This document shows, piece by piece, positions 25,299 through 33,152 of a DNA stretch of 64,000 nucleotides. The DNA is taken from assembly GCA_902792635.1 (NCBI GenBank), contig CADBAG010000008.1:88231-152230 (forward strand). The letters are read 5' to 3'. A program made the translations under genes and the position numbers. How positions within the stretch are numbered: the first letter of the stretch is position 1; each line of letters opens with the position of its first letter. The DNA is from an uncultured Prevotellaceae bacterium (GTDB lineage Bacteria > Bacteroidota > Bacteroidia > Bacteroidales > Bacteroidaceae). Below the pieces are notes generated by a model, which ran no database searches, had not been told where the DNA came from, and saw nothing but the letters and a program-made list of their open reading frames with translations.

Positions 25299-25352
25299 CC
25301 TACGGTGGTAATCTGCCCCTCCCCTGGATGGGGGAGGGGAGGGGGTGGGGCT
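25299..25352. repeat. inverted family B element between cysD and cysN
   Basis: CCTACGGTGGTAATCTGCCC and the following CCTCCCCTGGATGGGGGAGG match 22994-23045. It faces the array at 25061-25260, mirroring the arrangement at pstS, and ends just after the cysD stop. Confidence 0.85.
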
Positions 25353-25364
25353 TGCAGCTCCTTT

Positions 25365-26267
25365 TTAGAAGTACCCTGCCTTCTTTCTGTCTTCCATAGC
25401 CGTCTCCGACCGCTTATCATCGGCACGACCGCCACGCTCTGTGACACGACTGGCAGCTATCTCTTCGATGATGTCTTCCACGCTGTGCGCCTTCGACTCT
25501 GTCAGACCCGTGCAGGTGATGTCACCGATGGTACGGCAGCGCACCTCTTTCTTCACCACGACCTCCGTGGGCTTACGTTTGATGACGGGAGAGGCAGCGA
25601 GCCACTGACCGTCACGGTTGAAGACCTCTCGCTCATGAGTGAAATAGAGACTCGGCATGGGGATATGCTCCAAGAGGATATACTGCCACACATCCATCTC
25701 CGTCCAGTTACTGATCGGGAAGACACGGAAATGCTCACCCATGTTCTTGTGACCGTTGAAGATGTTCCAGAGCTCGGGGCGCTGGTTCTTCGGGTTCCAC
25801 TGTCCGAACTCGTCACGATGGCTGAAGAAGCGTTCCTTGGCACGGCTCTTCTCCTCGTCACGACGGGCACCGCCGATGGCGGCATCGAACTTATATTTCT
25901 CCAAGATGTCGAGGAGAGTCACGGTCTGCAGTTTGTTACGGCTGGCATAGTAACCGGTCTCTTCTTTCACGCGACCCTGGTCGATGCTCTCCTGCACGCT
26001 GCCTACGATGAGGTCGGCACCGATCTTCTTGACGAGGTCATCGCGGTAATCGATGGTCTCCTTGAAGTTATGCCCGGTATCGATATGCACCAGTGGGAAC
26101 GGGATCTTCGCGGGTGCGAAGGCCTTATAGGCGAGGTGCGTCACGACGATGGAGTCCTTACCGCCCGAGAAGAGGATGCAAGGACGTTCAAACTGTGCCG
26201 CTACTTCGCGGAGCACATAGATAGACTCTGACTCGAGTTCTTTGAGATGTGTGATAGTATGTGTCAT
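25365..26267 (-). CDS. cysD: sulfate adenylyltransferase, catalytic subunit
   Basis: 300 residues. The PP-loop ATP site is CILFSGGKDSIVVTHLA near residue 32, with PLVHIDTGHNFKETIDYRD near 60, GGARRDEEKSRAKERFFSHRD and SNWTEMDVWQYI, all typical of CysD. It catalyses adenylation of sulfate with CysN, which is next downstream but separated by a 313-bp repeat array. The gap upstream to the siroheme gene is 19 bp. Confidence 0.95.
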   Translation of the reverse strand: MTHTITHLKELESESIYVLREVAAQFERPCILFSGGKDSIVVTHLAYKAFAPAKIPFPLVHIDTGHNFKETIDYRDDLVKKIGADLIVGSVQESIDQGRVKEETGYYASRNKLQTVTLLDILEKYKFDAAIGGARRDEEKSRAKERFFSHRDEFGQWNPKNQRPELWNIFNGHKNMGEHFRVFPISNWTEMDVWQYILLEHIPMPSLYFTHEREVFNRDGQWLAASPVIKRKPTEVVVKKEVRCRTIGDITCTGLTESKAHSVEDIIEEIAASRVTERGGRADDKRSETAMEDRKKAGYF

Positions 26268-26286
26268 CGTTATATATTTTTCTCTC

Positions 26287-26748
26287 TTACGAAATATCTA
26301 ATATTCCTTTCTTTATCAGTTCATTGATGCGGTTGCGGACGCGAATGGAGCGGTGGACATCCCGGGAGTCGGATCCTACGGCAATGGTGAGGTTGTCACC
26401 ATCCTGGCGGCTGATGGCCGGCGAGATGAAGTCGCAGAACTTCGGATCGTCGCAGACGCTCGTCAGGATGCCTCGGTTGAAGGCCAGCTCCTTGATGTGG
26501 TGGTTCAGTGCTGAGTCGCCGGTACAGACGAAAAGCAACTGTACGCCTTCGAGGTCCTGATCTTCGAACGGCCGCTCAAGGACGGTGAAGGGCAACTGCT
26601 TCAGTTCGTCACTGACCTCGGGGGCTATGACCGTCGCTGTGTCAGTGAAGCGGTGGAGGATCTGCGCTTTGTGCGTCGCCACCTTGCCGCCACCGACGAT
26701 GAGGATCTTGCGGCCGTTGATCCGAACCGAGACGGGTAAGAAATCCAT
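26287..26748 (-). CDS. precorrin-2 dehydrogenase / sirohydrochlorin ferrochelatase (CysG N-terminal type)
   Basis: 153 residues, corresponding to the stand-alone N-terminal part of CysG or yeast Met8p. The NAD-binding motif is ILIVGGGKVATHKAQIL near residue 14, followed by VCTGDSALNHHIKELA and the ISPAISRQDGDNLTIAVGSD stretch of the family. It converts precorrin-2 towards siroheme, the cofactor of the sulfite reductase one base pair upstream. The methyltransferase half is not in the window. Confidence 0.9.
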   Translation of the reverse strand: MDFLPVSVRINGRKILIVGGGKVATHKAQILHRFTDTATVIAPEVSDELKQLPFTVLERPFEDQDLEGVQLLFVCTGDSALNHHIKELAFNRGILTSVCDDPKFCDFISPAISRQDGDNLTIAVGSDSRDVHRSIRVRNRINELIKKGILDIS

Positions 26749-26749
26749 A

Positions 26750-29143
26750 TTATTTCTTCTTAATCAGTACCTTCCAATAGCCTTCAGGCTGCTGCTCCAT
26801 GTTCAGAACCGTATGGCCTTCGTTTCTCACGCTTCCCGGCACGTTCTGTATAGGCTGGCCGTCGTCGAGAAGGATCTCCAAGGTCTGCCCAGAGTGCATC
26901 GGTGTGAGGGCTATCTTTGTCTTGACGAAGTTCATCGGGCAAGCTACGCCACGGAAATCCTTGAAGACGTCAGGCTTCTGAGTATCGGCTGCGGGAGCTT
27001 CGGCAGTCTTGGCTTCAGCTTTAGGAGCCTCTGCCTTCGGTGCCTCAGCCTTAGGAGCGTCAACCTTCTGCTTATCGTCGTTGAGATGGAATTGCAAGCT
27101 GTCGTCCATGCCTTTGTAAAGGGCATTGAGCAGGTCGGCAAGCTCACCAATGAGTGCTGCGTAGGGCAACAAGTCACCGTTTTGTCGGCGGATATCGACA
27201 AGTACACGATATTTCTCCGGTACGATGCCGGCTTCGATGAATTCTTTGATGAACCCGTTGTACACATCGTCGTCAGTGCGTGGGTCGAGGCCACGGGTGA
27301 CAAGGAGCATACGGGCCTCGGAGAAGACGATATCGGAGAGGAGCTTCTGACGCTCTGCATCGGTAGCGGCTTTCTCGAAGTCTCTGCGCTTCTCGCGGAT
27401 AGTGTCCTGGTCGATGTCGATGATATCGAAGAGTCCGGCAGAGCACTCTGCCTGTCCGTATTTGATGAGCGAGAATTTCTCGTCGTCGTCATAGTCAAAA
27501 TAGTAGTCGGGTGCCTCAGCGAAAGGTGCGACATGACCGTACTTATTCTTCAGCAGGTCAGTGACGACCTTGTTGCCACGTTCGGCAACATACTGGTAAT
27601 AATCTTTATATTCACCCTTATGGTCGATGACGTCGCGGAGATAATCCTCTACGAATGCTGGCACGTTCTTGGCAGCCACATATCCTACTTGCAGGTCGAT
27701 GGCGTTCTTGCCTTTCAAGGGGAGCCAGACGGTGTATGCCGGATATGGATCATCGCCCACGCGTCCTACACGGCCGCTGAAGCCGAGGTCTGCCCAGGTA
27801 GCGTTGGCGCAGATATTTGTGCACCCGTTCATCTTCAGTTCGAAGTCGGGGATGGCATCAAGATCGAGGTCACTGTTGAGCAGTCGCTTCGTGATGGCAT
27901 CGATGGCACCCTTAGGCATGCAGATACCGAGACGGCAGGTGTCGGCACCGGTGCAGGACGTCAGACTCGTCACGACAGCGGGCTCGTCGATCTGATAGAG
28001 ACCGATCTTCTTGAAGAAACGGTAGATGTTCGGCAGATACTCCTCGGCGATGTTACGCACCTGAATCTGTTCCTTCTTCGTGAAGCGGATAACGTCGTCA
28101 CCATAGTTGTCGAGATAGTCGGCGACCTCAGCGAAGAACTCTGGTGAGCCGTTGCCGTGAGGGATAGCGATATAAGCGTACCACAGACCGTCGGCCTGCT
28201 CATGGGCGTAACGGCGCTTCCAGGTCTTGAAACTCTCGTGGTCGTCCTTGATGGGAGCGAACGAAGGGTTGTGATGGTCGGGTGCCATGACCGTTGCCGG
28301 TGCATGGAAGTCGAGCGACGGATCAGCTTTCAATGCATTGAACTCATCCAGGTACATCCGCTTAGCCTCTTCTTCTCCGTAGCGGTAGAAGACGTAACGC
28401 ATACGCGCCTTGTGACGGTTGCGGCGGTTGCCATATTTATTGAACCAGTTCTTCAGTGCCTTGGCAGCACGATAGAGGTCTTTCTCAGGCAGGAAGTCGA
28501 AGACCTCGAAGCCCGTGGTGGGGTTCGGTGCCGTACTGCCGGCGATGAGCACGCGGAATCCGCGCTGACCGGCTACGACACGTGCCTGAAGACCGAGGTC
28601 AGCCACATAAGAATAGTTGGCGTGTGCCACATCATAATCCATAGCCACCTTATATTTACGCGGCATGGTGAACGAGTCTTTCTCGGCGATAAGCAGTGAG
28701 GTCAGTTCCTCGACATAAGGATAGACGTCGAAAGCCTCATCGGCTGTCAGACCGCTGCGGTCGTTGACCATCATGTTACGTACGGTGTTGCCACCGCCGC
28801 CGGCTGTGGAGAGGCCGTATTTGGCAAGCTTGCGCAGAGCCGGTGTGGAGTCGAGGATGTCAACGTTGTGGATCTGGATCTCCTGACGTGTCGTGATATG
28901 CAGATGAGAGGTGGAGACCTGATGGCCGATGAAGGCCACATCCTTGAGCTGCTTCGGGGTGATGAGACCACCGGTGCAGCGGATACGAAGCATGTGGTGA
29001 TGGTTCTTACGCTGCTCGTAGATACCCATCGGCACACGGTTCGACTTCAGCTCTCCGGCTGTGATCTCACCGGCCTTATATTTCTTGATGAGTGACTCGG
29101 TATAGTCGATGTCACTTGCTAATGTTGTCGGAATTCTGTACAT
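26750..29143 (-). CDS. siroheme sulfite reductase fused to HEPN-like and TusA-like domains
   Basis: 797 residues. Residues 1-540 are a nitrite/sulfite reductase with two ferredoxin-like halves; the siroheme/[4Fe-4S] cysteines are SCTGADTCRLGI near residue 400 and NGCTNICAN near 440. Residues about 560-690 resemble the HEPN-like domain seen in some Bacteroidales sulfite reductases. A linker of KAEAPKAEAP repeats leads to a TusA-like sulfur-carrier domain from about 725 (FRGVACPMNFVKTKIAL, with the CP motif). It should reduce sulfite to sulfide. The start overlaps the JAMM gene by 32 bp. The fused TusA domain suggests sulfur is handed on without release. Confidence 0.88.
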   Translation of the reverse strand: MYRIPTTLASDIDYTESLIKKYKAGEITAGELKSNRVPMGIYEQRKNHHHMLRIRCTGGLITPKQLKDVAFIGHQVSTSHLHITTRQEIQIHNVDILDSTPALRKLAKYGLSTAGGGGNTVRNMMVNDRSGLTADEAFDVYPYVEELTSLLIAEKDSFTMPRKYKVAMDYDVAHANYSYVADLGLQARVVAGQRGFRVLIAGSTAPNPTTGFEVFDFLPEKDLYRAAKALKNWFNKYGNRRNRHKARMRYVFYRYGEEEAKRMYLDEFNALKADPSLDFHAPATVMAPDHHNPSFAPIKDDHESFKTWKRRYAHEQADGLWYAYIAIPHGNGSPEFFAEVADYLDNYGDDVIRFTKKEQIQVRNIAEEYLPNIYRFFKKIGLYQIDEPAVVTSLTSCTGADTCRLGICMPKGAIDAITKRLLNSDLDLDAIPDFELKMNGCTNICANATWADLGFSGRVGRVGDDPYPAYTVWLPLKGKNAIDLQVGYVAAKNVPAFVEDYLRDVIDHKGEYKDYYQYVAERGNKVVTDLLKNKYGHVAPFAEAPDYYFDYDDDEKFSLIKYGQAECSAGLFDIIDIDQDTIREKRRDFEKAATDAERQKLLSDIVFSEARMLLVTRGLDPRTDDDVYNGFIKEFIEAGIVPEKYRVLVDIRRQNGDLLPYAALIGELADLLNALYKGMDDSLQFHLNDDKQKVDAPKAEAPKAEAPKAEAKTAEAPAADTQKPDVFKDFRGVACPMNFVKTKIALTPMHSGQTLEILLDDGQPIQNVPGSVRNEGHTVLNMEQQPEGYWKVLIKKK

Positions 29144-29540
29144 AATGTTCTTGTTTATCCACTACCTGATTGTTCTTGATCCCAAACGAGTTGAGATGTA
29201 TGCCCTGATAAAGGGAGAGGATGGCATAGCGTATCGTCGGGTCGTTGGCCAGTCGCAGATCTTCCTGTGACGGACGTGAAGGCGAGGCGGGATGAGAGTG
29301 CCAGTTGGCGAGGATCTTCAGTCCGTGCTGGCGGGCATAGCGCAAGGCAGCGAACTGGTCTTTCGGAGCGAAAGAGAAATGCTCGGAGCTATGGTCGATG
29401 TTCTCCATCCAATAGTTCTCTGTCACCACATCTTCTTTGCCCAAGTTGTCTTTGCCCAAGAGATAGCCGCACGTCTCTAAGGGTGCGTCTTTCTGTGCCT
29501 GAGCGATAAGCTCGTCTATAACATTCTGCGGTATCGTCAT
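29112..29540 (-). CDS. hcyD: JAMM/MPN metalloprotease, probable carrier-protein processing (HcyD-like)
   Basis: 142 residues, a minimal JAMM domain. Zinc motif: Glu in PLETCGYLLG near residue 22, then NWHSHPASPSRPSQEDL near 80, matching HxHPxxxxxPSxxD. In the protein-thiocarboxylate homocysteine pathway known from Wolinella succinogenes, such a protease trims the ThiS-like carrier to expose Gly-Gly. The carrier encoded nearby ends GGGAA, which fits. It lies 94 bp after the E1-like gene, the gap being a family B repeat, and overlaps the sulfite reductase start. Confidence 0.85.
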   Translation of the reverse strand: MTIPQNVIDELIAQAQKDAPLETCGYLLGKDNLGKEDVVTENYWMENIDHSSEHFSFAPKDQFAALRYARQHGLKILANWHSHPASPSRPSQEDLRLANDPTIRYAILSLYQGIHLNSFGIKNNQVVDKQEHYVQNSDNISK

Positions 29541-29568
29541 TACTAATTGTTTTTATCGGTATAATTCT

Positions 29569-29634
29569 CCCTCCCTACGGGATTCCTGGCCCCCGATAAC
29601 GGGGGAACCGAAGGGGGTAGGTCGGGGAGAGGCC
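29569..29634. repeat. family B element between the E1-like and JAMM genes
   Basis: CTCCCTACGGGATTCCTGGC and CCCCGATAACGGGGGAACCG are nearly identical to 21773-21823, the copy that codes the C-terminus of PstS. Confidence 0.85.
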
Positions 29635-30441
29635 TTATTTATGCAGGTCGCATGCTGCCTGCTCGTAATCGATGAGCTCCGTGATTGTCGGGTGCGAGCC
29701 GCAGACGGGGCAAGAGTCACGCTGCTTGACAGGGATGGTATGGAACTCCATCGTCTTGGCGTCGAAGGTCAACAAGCGGTTGGTCAGCAGCTGACCGATA
29801 CCTGTGATATATTTCAGAGTCTCGGCAGCCTGGATCGTTCCCAACATACCGGCGATGGCTCCTAAGACACCTGCCTGCGAACAGGTTGGTACGGCACCTA
29901 CTGGTGGCGGCTCCTTGAACATGCAACGATAACAAGCCGAGCCAGGAACATGGGTGAAGGTCTGGCCGCGGAAACGGAGGATACCACCGTGACTGAAAGC
30001 CTTGCCTGCCTTGACACAGGCATCATTGATCAAGAACTTCACGGGGAAGTTGTCGGTACCGTCGATGATGAAGTCGTAGTCCTTAATGATGTCCATGATG
30101 TTGTCGCTATACAGAAACTCATGGATGGCGTTGACCTTCACGTCGGGATTGATGGCTTCCATCTTCTCCTTGGCGCTCTCGACCTTCGGGCGACCTACAT
30201 CCTTCGTGAAATGGATAATCTGTCGCTGTAGGTTGCTCAGGTCGACGACATCGCCGTCGACAATACCGATCGTGCCTACACCTGCAGCAGCGAGATACAT
30301 AGCTGCAGGGGCTCCGAGGCCACCGGCACCGATGATAAGGACCTTTGCGTTGAGGATCTTCTCCTGACCCTCCAAGCCGACATCCTGAAGAAGGATGTGA
30401 CGGCTGTAACGCTCTATCTGTGATTCAGTAAGATCTATCAT
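29635..30441 (-). CDS. hcyF: ThiF/MoeB-family E1-like adenylyltransferase (HcyF-like)
   Basis: 268 residues from MIDLTESQIERYSRHILLQDVG. The ATP site is VLIIGAGGLGAPAAMYLAAAG near residue 33; DNFPVKFLINDACV and the zinc cysteines CYRCMF and CPVCG near the C-terminus are typical. It adenylates the C-terminal glycine of a ThiS-like carrier so that sulfur can be loaded. The start was moved inside the longer frame because the ATG overlaps the carrier stop (ATGA) and follows GGAGGAGGT. A role with the carrier and MetY is inferred from the gene order. Confidence 0.87.
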   Translation of the reverse strand: MIDLTESQIERYSRHILLQDVGLEGQEKILNAKVLIIGAGGLGAPAAMYLAAAGVGTIGIVDGDVVDLSNLQRQIIHFTKDVGRPKVESAKEKMEAINPDVKVNAIHEFLYSDNIMDIIKDYDFIIDGTDNFPVKFLINDACVKAGKAFSHGGILRFRGQTFTHVPGSACYRCMFKEPPPVGAVPTCSQAGVLGAIAGMLGTIQAAETLKYITGIGQLLTNRLLTFDAKTMEFHTIPVKQRDSCPVCGSHPTITELIDYEQAACDLHK

Positions 30442-30650
30442 GCGGCACCTCCTCCCATGAAATAAAGGAAGTCGACTCGGTCGCCCTCTTTGAGCTGTGT
30501 CTGATCCCATACGTCACGCTCGACAAACTCTTCGTTGACCTGGACGGTGACCATCTCAGGCTGGAACACCTTGTTTATCTTGATGAGCTCACCGAGCGTC
30601 AGGGGGAGCTGAACATCTTGTTTCTCGTCGTTTACAATAATCTGTGCCAT
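30438..30650 (-). CDS. hcyS: ThiS-like sulfur carrier protein ending GGGAA (HcyS-like)
   Basis: 70 residues with a beta-grasp fold pattern (MAQIIVNDEKQDVQLPLTLGELI; VTVQVNEEFVERDVWDQTQLKEGDRVDFLYFMGGGAA). ThiS for thiamine ends in Gly-Gly; here two alanines follow, so the carrier must be cut before activation, which matches the JAMM protease encoded nearby. The three glycine codons read GGA GGA GGT and form the Shine-Dalgarno-like stretch for the next gene. A thiamine ThiS is less likely since no thi genes are adjacent. Confidence 0.87.
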   Translation of the reverse strand: MAQIIVNDEKQDVQLPLTLGELIKINKVFQPEMVTVQVNEEFVERDVWDQTQLKEGDRVDFLYFMGGGAA

Positions 30651-30728
30651 GATATATTATTTTATTATTATTATCGATTTTGTATTATTGTTACTTGCAA
30701 TGTTTTAATTAACCATCTGAATCTGCTG

Positions 30729-30736
30729 CAAAGTTA
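30729..30736 (-). promoter_or_regulatory. -7 box TAACTTTG for the sulfur operon
   Basis: On the minus strand TAACTTTG lies about 80 bp before the carrier ATG. A good -33 box is missing and palindromes lie further upstream, suggesting activator control. Confidence 0.6.
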
Positions 30737-30785
30737 CAAACAATAAGGTATCCGTGAAATCCCACGTCAGTGGTATTCTGCATCC

Positions 30786-30822
30786 CAAACGTTTGTCGGA
30801 TAATACCAAACGTTTGGTATTA
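30786..30822. promoter_or_regulatory. paired CAAACGTTTG palindromes upstream of the sulfur operon
   Basis: CAAACGTTTG at 30786-30795 and a 22-bp perfect palindrome at 30801-30822 centred on TACCAAACGTTTGGTA. They lie about 50-95 bp upstream of the -7 box, the place for an activator. Related sites stand before pstB at 33.02-33.08 kb. Confidence 0.7.
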
Positions 30823-30831
30823 AAGCGGCGT

Positions 30832-30862
30832 GGCAGTCACTATGTGACTGCATACACGACAC
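30832..30862. repeat. 31-nt hairpin repeat (copy 2, inverted)
   Basis: GCAGTCAC TAT GTGACTGC stem with the tail ATACACGACAC. It is the inverse of 6063-6093 with two compensating substitutions in the stem. It sits between the palindromes and the metY stop. Confidence 0.7.
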
Positions 30863-30937
30863 GCTGGAAGAACTGTCAATAACGCTCATCGGAGCCTACT
30901 TATACAGCATATCTGAGGCTCTTTATGTAATCAACAC

Positions 30938-30968
30938 CCCCTCCTTCGGAGGGGCTTGGGGAGGCTTT
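30938..30968. repeat. family B element after metY
   Basis: CCCCTCCTTCGGAGGGG plus CTTGGGGAGGCTT, preceded by AATCAACACC as at 21730. It lies 7 bp past the metY stop and may act as terminator. Confidence 0.7.
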
Positions 30969-30974
30969 TGCTTC

Positions 30975-32213
30975 TTATTTCACCGCTTGCTTGATATCTT
31001 CTAAGAGATCCTCTGGCTCCTCCAAGCCGATGCTAAGACGGATGGTGTTCTCCGACACATCCATGGCTGCTTTCTCCTCAGCGTTGAAATGGACGAAGAT
31101 GGTGCTTGCCGGATGGATAGCGAGACTCTTATGGTCAAAGAGGTTCGTGGCACGACGGAAGACTTTCAGATTGTCAATGAAGCGGAAACAAGCCTCACGG
31201 CTCTCTAAGTCGATGGTGAACACGGCACCGGGGAGCGGCCCGAACTGTTTCTTCGACAGTTCATAATAAGGATTGTCTTCCAAGCCGGTATAGTTGACCT
31301 TCTTGATCTCCGGTATCTGCTGACACTGCTTGGCGAGCCACAGCGTCGTGCCCGCCTGGCGCTGGAAACGCAGCTGGAGCGTCTCTAAGCCGAGGGTTTC
31401 CATGTAAGCGACCTGCGGCACCATGGCTGCACCGAGGTTCGTGATGAGTTCTGTCTTGATACGCGCCGTGAAAGCCGCACGCTTGCCGGCACGCTTCGTG
31501 AGTTTCTGCAGAACAGGGTTCGGCGACTGCGAATAGTCGAAGGTACCGTAATCGAGGATGAGACCACCGAGGCCCGTGGCTCCCCCACTGATATACTTGG
31601 TACTGGAAACGAGTTCGATGTCTACTCCGAAATCTTTCGCATGGAACGTAGAGAACGGCACGACCGTGGTGTCGGCGAGCAGAGGCACGCCGTGGCGGTG
31701 GGCGATGTTGGCAAGGCCTTGGATGTCCGCCACATAGAGCTGCGGGTTCGTGATGACCTCGAAGAACAGACCGCCTGTATGGTCATCGATGGCAGCCTCC
31801 ACTTCTTGGAGATTGCGCGTGTCGACGAAACGGGTCTCTACACCGAAGCTGCCGAGCGTGTCGCGAAGGAACGACACGGAGTTGCCAAAGAGGTGTTTGG
31901 ACGCTACGATGTTGACATCCTTTCCGGCGAGGGCTGTCAGCGCATAAGAGATGGCAGCCATGCCCGTATCGAGCGCCGTGACGCTCAGTGCTCCCGTCCA
32001 CTGCTGGATGCGACGCTCAAGATACTGTGTCGTGGGGTTGGAGATGCGGCTGTAGGCATGTTCCATGGAGCGGCCGGCGAAAGCATCGCTCGTAGCTTTG
32101 GCGGTGTCGAAGCCATAGGCCGCACTGTAGTAGACAGGGAAATTGAGAGCACCATAAGCGTCCGGCTTGACGAATGGCGTCTCTAAGATAGAGGTCTCAT
32201 AATGTTTGCTCAT
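30975..32213 (-). CDS. metY: O-acetylhomoserine sulfhydrylase-type PLP enzyme
   Basis: 412 residues in the Cys/Met-metabolism PLP family. Hallmarks: AYSRISNPTTQYLERRI near residue 53, ALDTGMAAISYALTALAG, ADTTVVPF, and the PLP lysine in VSSTKYISGGATGLGG near residue 206. It forms homocysteine from O-acetylhomoserine and a sulfur donor; the adjacent carrier genes suggest that the donor is a protein thiocarboxylate. It stands upstream of the carrier operon, separated by a 324-bp regulatory spacer. A gamma-synthase or gamma-lyase role cannot be fully excluded. Confidence 0.88.
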   Translation of the reverse strand: MSKHYETSILETPFVKPDAYGALNFPVYYSAAYGFDTAKATSDAFAGRSMEHAYSRISNPTTQYLERRIQQWTGALSVTALDTGMAAISYALTALAGKDVNIVASKHLFGNSVSFLRDTLGSFGVETRFVDTRNLQEVEAAIDDHTGGLFFEVITNPQLYVADIQGLANIAHRHGVPLLADTTVVPFSTFHAKDFGVDIELVSSTKYISGGATGLGGLILDYGTFDYSQSPNPVLQKLTKRAGKRAAFTARIKTELITNLGAAMVPQVAYMETLGLETLQLRFQRQAGTTLWLAKQCQQIPEIKKVNYTGLEDNPYYELSKKQFGPLPGAVFTIDLESREACFRFIDNLKVFRRATNLFDHKSLAIHPASTIFVHFNAEEKAAMDVSENTIRLSIGLEEPEDLLEDIKQAVK

Positions 32214-32229
32214 AACGAATATGTATATT

Positions 32230-32889
32230 TTAAATATAGAACTCTTCCGTGTTGATCAGTCCGGCTCGGAATGCGTATTTCACGGCTTCGTGCGCTGTGT
32301 TGACATTGAGTTTGCGGAAGATGTTCTTACGATGCGTGTTGATGGTATGGATGGAGGAGTTGCGTTCGGCCGCGATCTCCTTCGTTGTCTTACCTTGTGC
32401 GATAGCTGTCAGGATGGCGAGCTCTGTCGCTGTGAGCGAAGATACCGCAGGACTCTGCTGCTCATCCTGTTGGGCTGCGATCAACATCTCCGTGGCATGC
32501 TGACAGATATAACGGCTGCCGGAGAGTGTCACTTTGATAGCCTCGCGTATAATATAAAGAGGTGTATCCTTGAAAACAATGCTGATATGCTTCGAAGCGT
32601 AGATAAACTTCTTAATGGTAGCGTGGTTGAGATCGTCACTGATAAGGATCCAGCGCGAGTTGGGGAACCGCTCAACAACAATAAGGAGATTGTCCTCGTC
32701 GGCAAAGTCGAAAAGAGTGAAGTCGATAAGCACGATGACATGACTGTTTGCCTTGAGCTTCTCAATCAAGGCAGCCTTGTCTTCCACGATGGTGACGCTG
32801 CTGCCTTCAAATTCCGACAGCAGCGTCTTCAATCCCAATCGTGTCAGTTCCTGGTTATCTGCCAGGATCATATCTCTCTTACTTTCCAT
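32230..32889 (-). CDS. response regulator with LuxR-type HTH
   Basis: 219 residues. Residues 1-125 are a receiver domain (MILADNQELTRLGLKTLLSEF; VIVLIDFTLFDF with the likely phosphorylated Asp; WILISDDLNHATIKKFIYASKHISIVFKD). The C-terminus is a NarL-type HTH (SSLTATELAILTAIAQGKTTKEIAAERNSSIHTINTHRKNIFRKLNV). No histidine kinase is nearby, so it may be an orphan. Its gene is divergent from pstB across a spacer rich in palindromes, and it lies next to metY, making it a candidate regulator of the sulfur genes (inference). Confidence 0.87.
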   Translation of the reverse strand: MESKRDMILADNQELTRLGLKTLLSEFEGSSVTIVEDKAALIEKLKANSHVIVLIDFTLFDFADEDNLLIVVERFPNSRWILISDDLNHATIKKFIYASKHISIVFKDTPLYIIREAIKVTLSGSRYICQHATEMLIAAQQDEQQSPAVSSLTATELAILTAIAQGKTTKEIAAERNSSIHTINTHRKNIFRKLNVNTAHEAVKYAFRAGLINTEEFYI

Positions 32890-32968
32890 ATGTCGCTGTA
32901 ATTTCTGGTGCGAGATTTATGGTGAGGGCGGCTCTCCACAGCCAAACCCTGCCCCTACGTTACGGATG

Positions 32969-32976
32969 CAAAGGTA
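32969..32976 (-). promoter_or_regulatory. -7 box TACCTTTG for the response regulator
   Basis: Minus-strand TACCTTTG 80 bp before the response-regulator ATG, next to the palindrome cluster at 33.0 kb. Confidence 0.6.
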
Positions 32977-33006
32977 CGGAAATTTATTTAGAGAGAAATA
33001 GTTATA

Positions 33007-33075
33007 GTTTGGTATTTAATATACCACATTTGTGGTAATTATAGTTACTGATTAGAATAATATACCAAACGTTTG
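33007..33075. promoter_or_regulatory. palindrome cluster between response regulator and pstB
   Basis: Three related sites: TTTGGTAT...ATATACCA at 33007-33026, TACCACATTTGTGGTA at 33022-33037 and ATACCAAACGTTTG at 33062-33075. They resemble the pair at 30786-30822, and lie about 50-115 bp upstream of the pstB -7 box. Confidence 0.65.
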
Positions 33076-33123
33076 TGACATATTTACTCTATTCGTGGTA
33101 TTTCTGCAACCAAATTATCATCG

Positions 33124-33131
33124 TAACTTTG
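33124..33131 (+). promoter_or_regulatory. -7 box TAACTTTG for pstB
   Basis: TAACTTTG, the same -7 sequence as the carrier operon, 22 bp before the ATG at 33153. GTGGTATTTCTGCAACC upstream resembles GTGGTATTCTGCATCCC at 30770. Confidence 0.65.
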
Positions 33132-33152
33132 CAAGCAAATAAGAAAGATTAT

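Noticed and set aside
22730-25352. 66-75-nt repeats as CRISPR or as coding minisatellites only
   Set aside because: There are no spacers, and the same sequence occurs in spacers between genes; it is an intergenic repeat that happens to be read through in pstS.
26585-28147. Plus-strand frame of 520 codons opposite the sulfite reductase
   Set aside because: Mirror of codon bias in the real gene; no recognisable motifs.
30438-30650. ThiS for thiamine synthesis
   Set aside because: The GGGAA end, the JAMM protease and MetY context favour the homocysteine pathway; no thi gene is adjacent.
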